Assembly: GCF_031157275.1 (NCBI RefSeq)
Contig: NZ_JAVIFW010000001.1
Location: forward strand, 248,001-312,000
Length of the DNA stretch: 64,000 nt
From: Streptomyces sp. LHD-70
Lineage (GTDB): Bacteria > Actinomycetota > Actinomycetes > Streptomycetales > Streptomycetaceae
Direction: 5' to 3'
The notes beneath the pieces were generated by a model. The model searched no databases, had not been told where the DNA came from, and saw nothing but the letters and a program-made list of their open reading frames with translations. Positions 54,511-61,623 of the stretch are shown here, one piece after another (position 1 is the stretch's first letter; each line of letters opens with the position of its first letter). A program made the position numbers and the translations under genes.

Positions 54511-54812
54511 GGACTCATAATCCGTCGGCCGTGGGTTCGAGTCCCACCCGCCCCACCACGCGCAGGTCAGAAACCCCTTCTGGCCTGCGCAAACGTCTTT
54601 TCGGGTGTCCGCAGGTGGGACTCTTGCCCAACGGATTCGACTCTGTTGGCGTTGCTTCGGTGAACGGGTGGGGCTGGAGTGGCTCCTGAGGCTGTGACCT
54701 GCGGGGATGTTGTGGCTGTTGATGCGGTGAGCCGCGCCGAAGTGGTGTCCAGTGGCCCGATGGTGGCCACGACGGTAATGAAACTGCAGTTCGACCTCGT
54801 GATGCGCGAGGC
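54511..54812 (+). repeat. Attachment core copy 2 plus 255-nt shared flank (repeat A)
   Basis: The first 47 nt copy the 3' half of the CAU tRNA exactly. The next 255 nt are about 90% identical, without net indels, to 56119-56373. The flank starts with a hairpin (GCGCAGGTCAGAA...TTCTGGCCTGCGC). The segment is not a complete tRNA: the 5' half is missing. Confidence 0.88.
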
Positions 54813-55013
54813 AGCATCCCGCATCAAGCCAACGGCCAGATGCTCCGGCAAAACTGCGGCCTTTGCGCGGGGTGTGTGCGTAGCGTGCACACCTGAGCGC
54901 GACGCTGGTGACATCAGGGCTGTGCTTGCCGCCGGTCATCCTCGACGCAACTCCGCGTGACCCGGGTGGAGCGCACTGGGTGGGAATCGTTGTCACTCTG
55001 CCAGGCCCTGGGC

Positions 55014-55460
55014 TCAGAGGTCGTCCGGCAGGAGTCGGAAGGCCTTGTGGCCGGTCAGGGGGCGGGCCATGCGGAAGTGGCGATCTGTGGTGAAGATTGC
55101 TTCGGTTCGGTAGGCGGCAGCCAGAGCCACATTCATGGCATCGGTCAATCCAATGCCCTTCCCTCCGTCAGCGTCTGCGTAGCCTTCGGCGACGGCGATC
55201 GCCGTGCTGAGGTGCTCGGCGACAGGGGGTACTTCGAACCGGCGGGTGGCCACGTGGCGTTCGATGAACCTGGCCGCGGTCAGGGCTTGGCGGGGGCCGC
55301 CTCTAGCCGTGATCAGGTAGTCCAGCTCGGCCAGAACCATGGGGGAGACGATGAGGTGACCGATCGCTGCCAGTGCCTCTCTGTGTTCCTCGTGACCGGT
55401 GAGTTTCGGGTCAAGCAGGCGGTAGAGCGCGTTGGTGTCGGCGATTGCGATCAGACTCAC
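55014..55460 (-). CDS. PIN-domain ribonuclease toxin (VapC family)
   Basis: This 148-residue protein has the PIN-domain acidic set: Asp in IAIADTNALYRLLD (about residue 8), Glu in MVLAELDYLI (about 44), Asp in GLTDAMNVALA (about 104) and IFTTDRHF (about 122). VapC toxins cut specific RNAs. Its start overlaps the stop of the antitoxin gene by 4 nt. The pair lies between two attachment-site copies, which fits a stabilising role. Confidence 0.9.
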   Translation of the reverse strand: MSLIAIADTNALYRLLDPKLTGHEEHREALAAIGHLIVSPMVLAELDYLITARGGPRQALTAARFIERHVATRRFEVPPVAEHLSTAIAVAEGYADADGGKGIGLTDAMNVALAAAYRTEAIFTTDRHFRMARPLTGHKAFRLLPDDL

Positions 55461-55699
55461 GAACCCATCCCCCTGAGTACGTCGTCGATCTCATCGTTGG
55501 TGAGGTCGGGAAGGTCGAGTTCCGGCAGATCGATGAGACCCATGGGGTCCGTCGGGTACGCGGGGATGTCGTCGTCGGTGATCGGGACAACGCGTGCGAC
55601 GGCGACGCCGTTCTTGGTGACGACGACGGTCTCGCCTCGTGCAGCAGCGGCGAGGACCTGCGACGACTTCTGATTGAACTCGCGGGCAGTGGTCTCCAT
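55457..55699 (-). CDS. Phd/YefM-family antitoxin
   Basis: An 80-residue protein with a Phd/YefM N-terminus (TTAREFNQKSSQVLAAAARG, TVVVTKNGVAVARVVP), which binds DNA as a dimer, and an acidic C-terminal tail (LPELDLPDLTNDEIDDVL) that would neutralise the PIN toxin. It is cotranscribed with the toxin. ACATGTTACTAC at its upstream side has little GC and may be the autoregulated promoter. Confidence 0.88.
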   Translation of the reverse strand: METTAREFNQKSSQVLAAAARGETVVVTKNGVAVARVVPITDDDIPAYPTDPMGLIDLPELDLPDLTNDEIDDVLRGMGS

Positions 55700-56071
55700 G
55701 TACTACATGTTACTACTTTAGCTGGACGGGGTGAGCCATGTGCCGTCAGGCCTCTGTCAGGTACAGGGGTGAGATCCTGTCGCGCCGGTAAGGCACTCCG
55801 CTGCGCCTGGGTTCGAGTCTGCCAACCTCGCAGATCGGCAGCCTGGGGAAACGCCCGGACCTCCCATAATCCCCCCCCCGTGCTCAACCGGACTTGAGGC
55901 CTCTTATCGACTCGCGAGCTGGCCAGCAGGTGGCCCCGGTGGCCCGCAAGTGGCCGGAACGGCCGGGAAAGATCAAGAAAGAGAGAGAAAGTCGAGCACG
56001 CGGCAGGGCCTCTGACCTGCAGAAACGGGAAGATCGAGGCAAGGCCCGGAAGGATCATGAAGATCCGTAAA
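55700..56071. other. Right arm of the toxin-antitoxin unit, no gene seen
   Basis: No supported gene. The segment repeats themes of the first right arm: CGCCGGTAAGGCACTCCGCTG near 55785 and TCTGACCTGC at 56011-56020 followed by AGAAACGGGAAG. It also has AGTGGCC/GGTGGCC direct repeats near 55925-55960. It appears to be the integrase-arm region of a second, related element. Confidence 0.55.
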
Positions 56072-56373
56072 GGACTCATAATCCGTCGGCCGTGGGTTCG
56101 AGTCCCAACCGCCCCACCACGCGCAGGTCAGAAACCCCTTCTGGCCTGCGCAAACGTCTTTTCGGGTGTCCGCAGGCGGGACTCTCGCCCAACGGATGCG
56201 ACTCTGTTGGCGTTACGTCGGTAAGTGCGCGAGGTTGGCGTGGCCCCTGAGGCTGTGACCTGCGGGGATGTTGTGGCTGGTGGTGCGGTGAGCCGCGCCG
56301 AAGTGGCGTTCAGTGGCCCTGCAGTGGCCACGACGGTAATGAAACTGCAGTTCGACCTCGTGATGCGCGAGGC
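56072..56373 (+). repeat. Attachment core copy 3 plus shared flank (repeat B)
   Basis: The first 47 nt match the tRNA 3' half with a single substitution (CCCAACC instead of CCCACCC). The next 255 nt match repeat A at about 90%. This is probably the outermost attachment site of the stacked elements. Confidence 0.87.
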
Positions 56374-56492
56374 TCGGGCTTCCTCTGCGTATGGCTGTGC
56401 ACTGCTGGCGAGGGTGGCTTGGGTGCTTCTTGAGTTACGGCGCGGCGGCTGCGGGGTGGTGTCCGTTCCGGTAGCTCGTGGCTGGTGCCGCA

Positions 56493-57185
56493 TCAGCCAA
56501 TGTTCGCCCTGTCGGCTACCTCTCGTAGGTGGGCGGCGGCTGTGGCCAGTTGGTTCGTGATCTCCTCGGCGGTCAACACGAGTGCGAAGCCTTTGCGTAG
56601 GACGGCGAGCTCTGGTTCCTGCCGAGACTCGTCGTCGGTGGCCGTGACGTCTGCCCCGAACACGACCTTGTAGCCGCGCTCGTATGCCTGCCGGGCTGTG
56701 GTGCCACAGCAGTAATTGGTGAGAGTTCCCGTGACAATGACCGTGTCGCGACCGAGGTTGCGGAGCATCGTGTCGAGTGGGGTGTCGTAGAACGCGCCGT
56801 AGGAGGGCTTACGGATCAGGGCCTCGTCCGGGCGGCGGCCCATCTGGTCCCACACTTCGGCTGGTCCCGGCCGACGCCAGTCGGTGTCGGCGTGCGGAAG
56901 GTAAGGCAGGGTCTTCGGCCGGTCCAGTCCGAGATGCGTGTCGTCGAAGATGGTCCAGATCACGGGGACAGAGGCGGATCGGCATTCCTTGACCAGCCGA
57001 CGCAGTCTTGGCGCCATCCGGGTCGCAGCCGGCACCCAGTAGGGGCTCCAGCCGGGCCGGATGAATTCATCCTGCATGTCGATGACCAGTAACGCCGCCC
57101 GCTCCGGCCGTACATCGAAGGATGCCCGGCCGTGCTCGTAGGCGTCACGCGCCCGCGCGGTCACCCATTCCTCGGTATACGACAT
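56493..57185 (-). CDS. Isochorismatase-family cysteine hydrolase
   Basis: This 230-residue protein has the catalytic set Asp in LLVIDMQDEFIRPG (about residue 37), Lys in ALIRKPSYGAFYDTPL (about 126), and Cys in TLTNYCCGTTARQAYERGYK (about 157). The family cleaves isochorismate, nicotinamide, ureidoacrylate, biuret or similar amides. AGGAG lies 7 nt before the ATG at 57185. It is divergent from a PadR-type regulator over a 57-nt gap with a perfect palindrome, so the two are probably linked by control. Confidence 0.9.
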   Translation of the reverse strand: MSYTEEWVTARARDAYEHGRASFDVRPERAALLVIDMQDEFIRPGWSPYWVPAATRMAPRLRRLVKECRSASVPVIWTIFDDTHLGLDRPKTLPYLPHADTDWRRPGPAEVWDQMGRRPDEALIRKPSYGAFYDTPLDTMLRNLGRDTVIVTGTLTNYCCGTTARQAYERGYKVVFGADVTATDDESRQEPELAVLRKGFALVLTAEEITNQLATAAAHLREVADRANIG

Positions 57186-57196
57186 CCCCAACTCCT

Positions 57197-57213
57197 TACA
57201 TCGATTCGATGTA
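57197..57213. promoter_or_regulatory. Palindromic operator between hydrolase and PadR genes
   Basis: TACATCGA-T-TCGATGTA is a perfect 8+8 dyad with a 1-nt centre. A third half-site, TCGATGTG, follows at 57221. Dyads ending in ATGTA/TACAT are typical of PadR regulators. It overlaps the likely promoters of both divergent genes. Confidence 0.7.
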
Positions 57214-57241
57214 CCTCGTTTCGATGTGCGAGAGTAGCAGC

Positions 57242-57754
57242 ATGCTGGAACTCGCGATCCTGGGATTCCTGGCCGACGGGCCGCTGCACGGCTATCAACT
57301 GCGCCGTCGGATAGCGCACTTGTCCGGCCACGCCCGACCGGTCAGCGACGGCAGCCTCTATCCAGCAATCAACCGACTCGTCAACGCCGGGCTACTGGAT
57401 CGCAGAGCCGAGCCGGGCGCCTCGGCCGCCCAGCGGCACACCCTGAGCCTGACCACCGCCGGCCGCACCGAGCTCTTGCGCCGACTGCGGGATGCCGACG
57501 GCCTGGACATCAGCGACAGCACCCGGTACTTCACCATCCTGGCCTTCCTCTCCCAACTCCCCGACACCGCCGACCAGCACGCGGTACTGCGTCGGCGCCT
57601 GGAATTCCTGCAACAGCCCGCAAGCTTCTTCCACGACGGCGAGCGCCCGCTGCGCGCTGAGGACACTGGCGACCCCTACCGCAGCGGCATGCTCACCATC
57701 GCCCGCGCCACCAGCCACGCGGAACAGTCCTGGCTACGGGAGATTCTGGGCTGA
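57242..57754 (+). CDS. PadR family transcriptional regulator
   Basis: A 170-residue protein with the PadR winged helix at its N-terminus (MLELAILGFLADGPLHGYQL, DGSLYPAINRLVNAGLLD), followed by a C-terminal helical domain (Vir_AS-like). It is transcribed away from the hydrolase gene and probably represses it and itself through the palindrome between them. The ATG at 57242 begins the fold directly. Confidence 0.88.
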   Translation: MLELAILGFLADGPLHGYQLRRRIAHLSGHARPVSDGSLYPAINRLVNAGLLDRRAEPGASAAQRHTLSLTTAGRTELLRRLRDADGLDISDSTRYFTILAFLSQLPDTADQHAVLRRRLEFLQQPASFFHDGERPLRAEDTGDPYRSGMLTIARATSHAEQSWLREILG

Positions 57755-57755
57755 C

Positions 57756-57900
57756 AACACCGACAGGCCCCGCCGGGCTGCATCCTGGTGCGACTACTAC
57801 TCTCCGCACCTGACCACCAAACGGTGCCGCCGGGTGGCGGACTGGGCCGGAGCCAGCAACGTCGAGATCGCCTACACCCGGACCAGCAGCTGGTGGAGCT
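57756..57900 (+). pseudogene. Probable remnant of an IS630-type transposase
   Basis: One forward frame reads YYSPHLTTKRCRRVADWAG followed by ASNVEIAYTRTSSWW. It resembles the C-terminal catalytic part of IS630-family transposases (typically NxSPHxSTK...NNVEIAYTPTNSSWLNRIEAQ). The frame is lost after SSWW and no N-terminal part is present. It would be a decayed fragment of about 40 codons. Confidence 0.5.
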
Positions 57901-58431
57901 CTACGACGACCTGGGCCGGTGGAGTGGCGGCAGTACACAGGACTGGACGACAAGGCCCTTGACCTGCTTGAGGAGGTCGACGGCACGTCCCTAGGTGAGG
58001 CGATCCTGGACTTTGCCGGCGTGCAATTCATGTTCCTGCCCGCCGAGTTGGAGCGCCGAGGCGGCGGTCGACGCCGGTCTGCTCAACGGCGACGGCGGGC
58101 GAGCGGCGGGTGGCAGGGCAGGGCAGGGCAGGGCTGGGCGCAGTGCGAGCTTGGCGCTGGATGCGCTGGAGGCGTCGCGGTCCGCGTACAAGATCGGCAA
58201 CTCGGCTACGGCGCTCGGCGTGGTCCTCGCCGGGTTCGAGCGGCGTCTGTCGGAGCTGGCCGAGGGCTGGTTCAACGCTGCTACGGGGCAAGCGACGAGG
58301 GCTGGCGCGGTGCCGCTGGAGAGGCTGTTCGGTGTCGCGAATTGCCCGTCGAAACGGCGGCAGCCGTACGAGCGGCGATTGATCGGATGGTGAGGTCGTC
58401 GCGGCTGGTGTTCAAGGTGCTGACGACTAGG
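57901..58431. other. Degenerate region with short coding-like fragments
   Basis: Several frames have coding-like wording over short spans, for example QYTGLDDKALDLLEEVDG then SLGEAILDFAGVQFMFLPAE (57925-58050) and SLALDALEASRSAYKIGNSA (58140-58205). No frame is coherent throughout. It looks like accessory DNA with decayed genes, placed between the transposase relic and the CRISPR remnant. Confidence 0.45.
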
Positions 58432-58582
58432 GGAGGCCCCACGTGCGTGGGGAGCAGTCGGGAGATCTGCCAGGACCACTGAACGATCCGGGAGCAGCCC
58501 CACGTATGCGGGGATGGGCCCTGCACCGCTTCGCGGCCGGTATCGGGCTCGATCTGCTCCCCACGCCTGCGGGAATGGACTG
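58432..58582 (+). CRISPR. Orphan three-repeat CRISPR remnant (type I-E-like)
   Basis: Three 29-nt units at 58432-58460, 58493-58521 and 58554-58582 are separated by two 32-nt spacers. The conserved CCCCAC core begins at 58437, 58498 and 58559, an exact 61-nt period. Each core is a partial palindrome (CCCCACGTGCGTGGGG; CCCCACGTATGCGGGG; CCCCACGCCTGCGGGA). The third unit, CTGCTCCCCACGCC..., is close to the type I-E repeats of streptomycetes. The repeats have diverged and no cas gene is in the window, so it is probably a decayed or detached array. Confidence 0.65.
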
Positions 58583-58630
58583 GATGGGACGCCGGTCCGC
58601 GGTCGTCCTGATGGATGACCGTCTGCGCGT

Positions 58631-59227
58631 TCAGCCTTGTGTGGCGGTAGCGGCGGTCGCGTCCACGACGGCAGCGCCTTGTAGGAGCAGGGAGTGGCGG
58701 AGGGCTGCCGACTCCGCGTCGTGGGAGGTGAGCAGTGCACGCTGTTGCTCTGCGACGAAGGGCCAGGTCGCGATGGCGATGAGCGTCAGGATGAGGTGGG
58801 CCGTCTCGCAGCGGCCGATGCCTCCCAGGGCTTCGCTGAGCTTGCCGCTCTTGTCCTGGTAGTAGGCCGACCGCTCCTGTCGGCCAGGGAATTCCTGCCC
58901 GCCGTAGTACAGGCCCTCCCAGGCGATGAGCCGGGCAAGTGTGGGGTCGTTGGAGTGGTAGTCGAAGATCTCGCCGGTGTAGCGGCGTGCGGCTTCGCGG
59001 GTCTCCGGGACGGGAACTTGCTGGCTGAGGTCCTGGTATGCGGTGCTGATGACGGCGGAGAACAGGCCTTCCTTGTCTCCGAAGTTGGCGTAGATGCGTT
59101 GCTTGTTGACTCCGGCGTCGGCCGCGATGCGGTCGACCCTGGCGCCGGCGATGCCGTATCGGGCGAACTCGACCCGTGCTGCGGTGAGCAGCTTGTGGCG
59201 GGTGACCCGGCTCTTCTCTGTCTGCAT
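58631..59227 (-). CDS. TetR family regulator of the AfsA-like locus
   Basis: This 198-residue regulator has its helix-turn-helix at residues about 25-55 (RVDRIAADAGVNKQRIYANF), followed by GDKEGLFSAVISTAYQDL and a helical ligand domain. The ATG at 59227 (MQTEKSRVTRHKLL) is preferred over an upstream frame. The sequence is not of the ArpA receptor type. It is divergent from the afsA-like gene, with two ARE-like sites between, so it likely controls that operon and itself. Confidence 0.88.
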   Translation of the reverse strand: MQTEKSRVTRHKLLTAARVEFARYGIAGARVDRIAADAGVNKQRIYANFGDKEGLFSAVISTAYQDLSQQVPVPETREAARRYTGEIFDYHSNDPTLARLIAWEGLYYGGQEFPGRQERSAYYQDKSGKLSEALGGIGRCETAHLILTLIAIATWPFVAEQQRALLTSHDAESAALRHSLLLQGAAVVDATAATATQG

Positions 59228-59250
59228 GGGGATCCACTCTAGAACACCAA

Positions 59251-59302
59251 CCAACCATCTAGTTAGTTTCAAGACAGGGCAAAGAACCAACTAGATGGTT
59301 GC
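59251..59302. promoter_or_regulatory. Pair of inverted ARE-like operators
   Basis: Site 1 (59251-59269, minus strand AAACTAACTAGATGGTTGG) and site 2 (59284-59302, plus strand GAACCAACTAGATGGTTGC) share AACTAGATGGTTG in opposite orientation. Their centres are 33 nt apart (about three helical turns). They resemble the autoregulatory element bound by gamma-butyrolactone receptors (AWACNNACYNNNCGGTTT), differing mainly at the C of CGG. They lie between the TetR and afsA-like start codons. Confidence 0.75.
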
Positions 59303-59328
59303 TTCCGAGGTGTGGATCTTCGTAACGT

Positions 59329-59412
59329 GATCACCGCCGCAGGAGATGCGCGGCAGCGAACGCCGCACGCAACTCCCTACTGCCGTCTGCGCGAAGGGAG
59401 TAGGCGGTGATT
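59329..59412 (+). promoter_or_regulatory. Possible long-range stem in the afsA-like leader
   Basis: GATCACCGCC (59329-59338) can pair with GGCGGTGATT (59403-59412), enclosing about 64 nt that also contain CTCCCTACTGCC/GGAGTAGGCGG partial complements. The stem ends 12 nt before the GGAGGGGG ribosome site of the afsA-like gene. A role in attenuation or mRNA stability is possible but unproven. Confidence 0.35.
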
Positions 59413-59440
59413 CTGAACATTCTCGGAGGGGGATTTGAGT

Positions 59441-60211
59441 ATGTCTGACACCACTCAGTCGGTCGTGGTCGTGGGGGACCGATTCACTGGTTTCGCGGCT
59501 CAGGAGGGCGTTCTCACCGTGTCGCAGTTCCTCGCGGAGCTGCAGTCCGGTGAATACGTGGAAGGCCCGGTCCGTGTGGTCCGGGCTGGTCAGGGGGTGG
59601 GGCACTTCGAGTGGCAGCTCATATGCGATCGCGTGGAGGTGCATGGACTGCAGCATCAGGTGCAACTGGTGCGCCAGCACACCGAACTGACGACTCGTGC
59701 GGAGTGCCACAAGCGGAGTGAGCCCAACGCGCTCATAGCCGATCTGCACCGTGTCGATGACCAGCTGTTCCGAGCGTCGTTGCGACTGCACAACGACAAC
59801 GAGCTGCTCCTGGATCATCAGACGGGTCAGCACGTGCAGGGCATGGTGGCGGTCGAAGCGGCCAGACAGATGTTCCTCGCGGTGACGGAACGCTTCTTCG
59901 CCGCCGCGTACACCGGGCGCCGCTACTACTACGTCATCGAGTCCATGAACACGGACTTCGAGAACTTCCTCTTCCCGCTGGATGCACAGATCGAGTACCG
60001 CGTCCTGACCTCGGAGTTGAGCGATCCCGCCCGGTTGTCCTTCGCGGTAGAGGTCAGCCTGCTGCAGGCCGGGCGAAGGGCGTCGGCGTCGCGTATCACC
60101 TTCAGCGCCTTCGACGACTCGCTGCTCAAGCCCAAGGAGCACCGTCGCGCGGCGCAGGCTGTCGCGCACACCCTGGCTGCCACGATCATGCGGGAGCCCG
60201 CCGGTGTCTGA
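59441..60211 (+). CDS. AfsA-like hotdog protein (A-factor/butyrolactone biosynthesis family)
   Basis: This 256-residue protein has at least one clear AfsA-type hotdog repeat: CHKRSEPNALIADLHRVDD (about 87-105) followed by LLLDHQTGQHVQGMVAVEAA (about 124-143), whose HxQGMVxxEAxRQ wording matches the AfsA/ScbA/MmfL active region. The first 85 residues may form the other half. AfsA-family enzymes join a beta-ketoacyl chain to a C3 phosphate to start gamma-butyrolactone or furan signals. GGAGGGGG lies 8 nt before the ATG. The stop overlaps the HAD gene by 8 nt. Confidence 0.85.
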   Translation: MSDTTQSVVVVGDRFTGFAAQEGVLTVSQFLAELQSGEYVEGPVRVVRAGQGVGHFEWQLICDRVEVHGLQHQVQLVRQHTELTTRAECHKRSEPNALIADLHRVDDQLFRASLRLHNDNELLLDHQTGQHVQGMVAVEAARQMFLAVTERFFAAAYTGRRYYYVIESMNTDFENFLFPLDAQIEYRVLTSELSDPARLSFAVEVSLLQAGRRASASRITFSAFDDSLLKPKEHRRAAQAVAHTLAATIMREPAGV

Positions 60212-60896
60212 GTATGCGAGCGCCGGGGAGCCGGACGTCGCGTTCTTCGACGTCGACGAGACCCTGATCTCGGTGAAGAGCATGTTCCGCTTCCTGGACT
60301 TCTATCTGGAAGCCAGGGGTGAGGCTCCGGGTACCTACCGGCGTCTGGCCGGTGAGCTGCAGCAGATGGCGGGTCTGGGCGTTCCTCGTGAGGCCGTGAA
60401 CCGTGCCTACTACCGGCTGTACGCCGGTGAGTCGGAGCGTCGGCTCGCTCGGTTGGGCGCCCAGTGGTTCGCCCAGGAGAGCCAGTCGGCGGGCTTCTGG
60501 CTGGCGGCGGCCGTGTCCGAGCACGACCGGCTGAGGCGCCAAGGTGCCGCAACCGTGCTGGTCTCGGGGTCCTTCTTCGCCTGCCTCGATCCGATAGCCG
60601 AAGCCCTGGACGCAAGCGATGTGCTCGGCGCCCCGGTGGTCATCCGCGACGGGCGGCTGACCGGCGAGATCGGTGAACCAATGATCGGTCGGGGCAAGGA
60701 ACATGCCGCTCTCAACTGGCTCACACGCCAAGGACTTTCACCCTCCCGCTGCTCGGCTTACGGCGACCACCTGAGCGACGTCCCGCTCCTGCAGGCAGTA
60801 GGCACGCCGGTGGTCGTGGGCGACGAGCCCCAGATGGCGAGCCTGGCCGAGCAACGCGGATGGCGCCGCCTGCCATACGCGCTGACCACGGCCTGA
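60204..60896 (+). CDS. HAD-IB family phosphatase
   Basis: This 230-residue HAD hydrolase of subfamily IB has motif I FFDVDETLISVKSM (nucleophile Asp, about residue 13), motif II VSGSFFACLDPIAEAL (about 115), Lys in GRGKEHAAL (about 160), and motifs III/IV YGDHLSDVPLLQAVGTPVVV (about 188). It would dephosphorylate a phosphorylated intermediate, as needed after AfsA-type condensation. The GTG at 60204 overlaps the afsA-like stop by 8 nt, so translation is coupled. Confidence 0.9.
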   Translation: MSEYASAGEPDVAFFDVDETLISVKSMFRFLDFYLEARGEAPGTYRRLAGELQQMAGLGVPREAVNRAYYRLYAGESERRLARLGAQWFAQESQSAGFWLAAAVSEHDRLRRQGAATVLVSGSFFACLDPIAEALDASDVLGAPVVIRDGRLTGEIGEPMIGRGKEHAALNWLTRQGLSPSRCSAYGDHLSDVPLLQAVGTPVVVGDEPQMASLAEQRGWRRLPYALTTA

Positions 60897-61002
60897 AGAC
60901 GCCCGTCCGGCCAACCCCGACTTCATACGTCGAGGGCAGCGGGCCTTGATCACGCACATCCGATCACTCGAAATTCGCCATCAACACATGTGGAGAACAA
61001 CC

Positions 61003-61623
61003 ATGTCTGCTTCCCTGATCGTCACCTCTGAACTGTCCGTGAAGCCCGACCGCGTGGACGAAGCTGCTGCCACCTGGCTCAGCCTGCATGCCGACGCGCC
61101 GGCCCACGAGCGGGCCCTGTTCCGAGGCCTGGACGGGACCTCGCTCCTCGAATTCACGGTGCTCCCGTCGGTCGCTGATGTCGAGGCGCTGCGGACCGAC
61201 TGGCAGCGTCAGTTCGATCAGCTCGCTCCCTTCGCGGAAGGCGACTTCGCCCGCGAACTGCTCGAGTTCATCGAGGCTCCCAAGCCCACCGACTTGGCTC
61301 TGCCGCAGACCCGCTACGTTCAGATGCGGCACGTCGAGGTCAAGCCCGGCCAGTACCAGGCCTACCGGGCCTGGCGTGAGGAGACCATCTTCGACGTGGT
61401 GCGGGGCCACGACGACGCGGCTGTCTTCCTCGCCTACCACTCCCTGCTGAGCAGCGCACCGGGCGTCATGTTCGTCTCCGGCTTCGACTGCCCGCCCGAG
61501 CAGTACAACACCGCCTTCACCTCGCCCCGCTACCAGGAGATCGTCCAGCAGGCCGGCGACCGCTACATCACCGGCGGGGACCGCGGTCTGTACACCAAGT
61601 TCTACGAGCGGGTGGAGAAGTGA
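61003..61623 (+). CDS. Duplicated dimeric alpha/beta-barrel protein (ABM-like)
   Basis: A 206-residue protein that reads as two tandem ferredoxin-like (ABM-type) halves. The first is LIVTSELSVKPDRVDEAAAT...LLEFTVLPSVADVEALR. The second is YVQMRHVEVKPGQYQAYRAW...VMFVSGFDCPPEQYNTAF. Such folds occur in monooxygenases, cyclases and aromatases of secondary metabolism and in stress proteins. GGAGAAC lies before the ATG at 61003. The stop overlaps the next gene's GTG by 4 nt. The exact function is unknown. Confidence 0.65.
   Translation: MSASLIVTSELSVKPDRVDEAAATWLSLHADAPAHERALFRGLDGTSLLEFTVLPSVADVEALRTDWQRQFDQLAPFAEGDFARELLEFIEAPKPTDLALPQTRYVQMRHVEVKPGQYQAYRAWREETIFDVVRGHDDAAVFLAYHSLLSSAPGVMFVSGFDCPPEQYNTAFTSPRYQEIVQQAGDRYITGGDRGLYTKFYERVEK

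Noticed and set aside
54511..54557. Second tRNA gene
   Set aside because: Only the anticodon-loop to 3'-end half is present. The acceptor 5' strand and D arm are missing, so it is an attachment-site copy.
54679..54960. Small frame starting VAPEAVTCGDVV, with a counterpart at 56225
   Set aside because: Both lie in the shared flank of the attachment repeats, diverge after the repeat ends, and show no domain. Conservation is explained at the DNA level.
55785..55820. tRNA-like wording (CGCCGGTAAGGCACTCCGCTG then GGGTTCGAGTC)
   Set aside because: No acceptor or anticodon stem can be built. The first part recurs near 54254, so it is better seen as a shared element-arm sequence.
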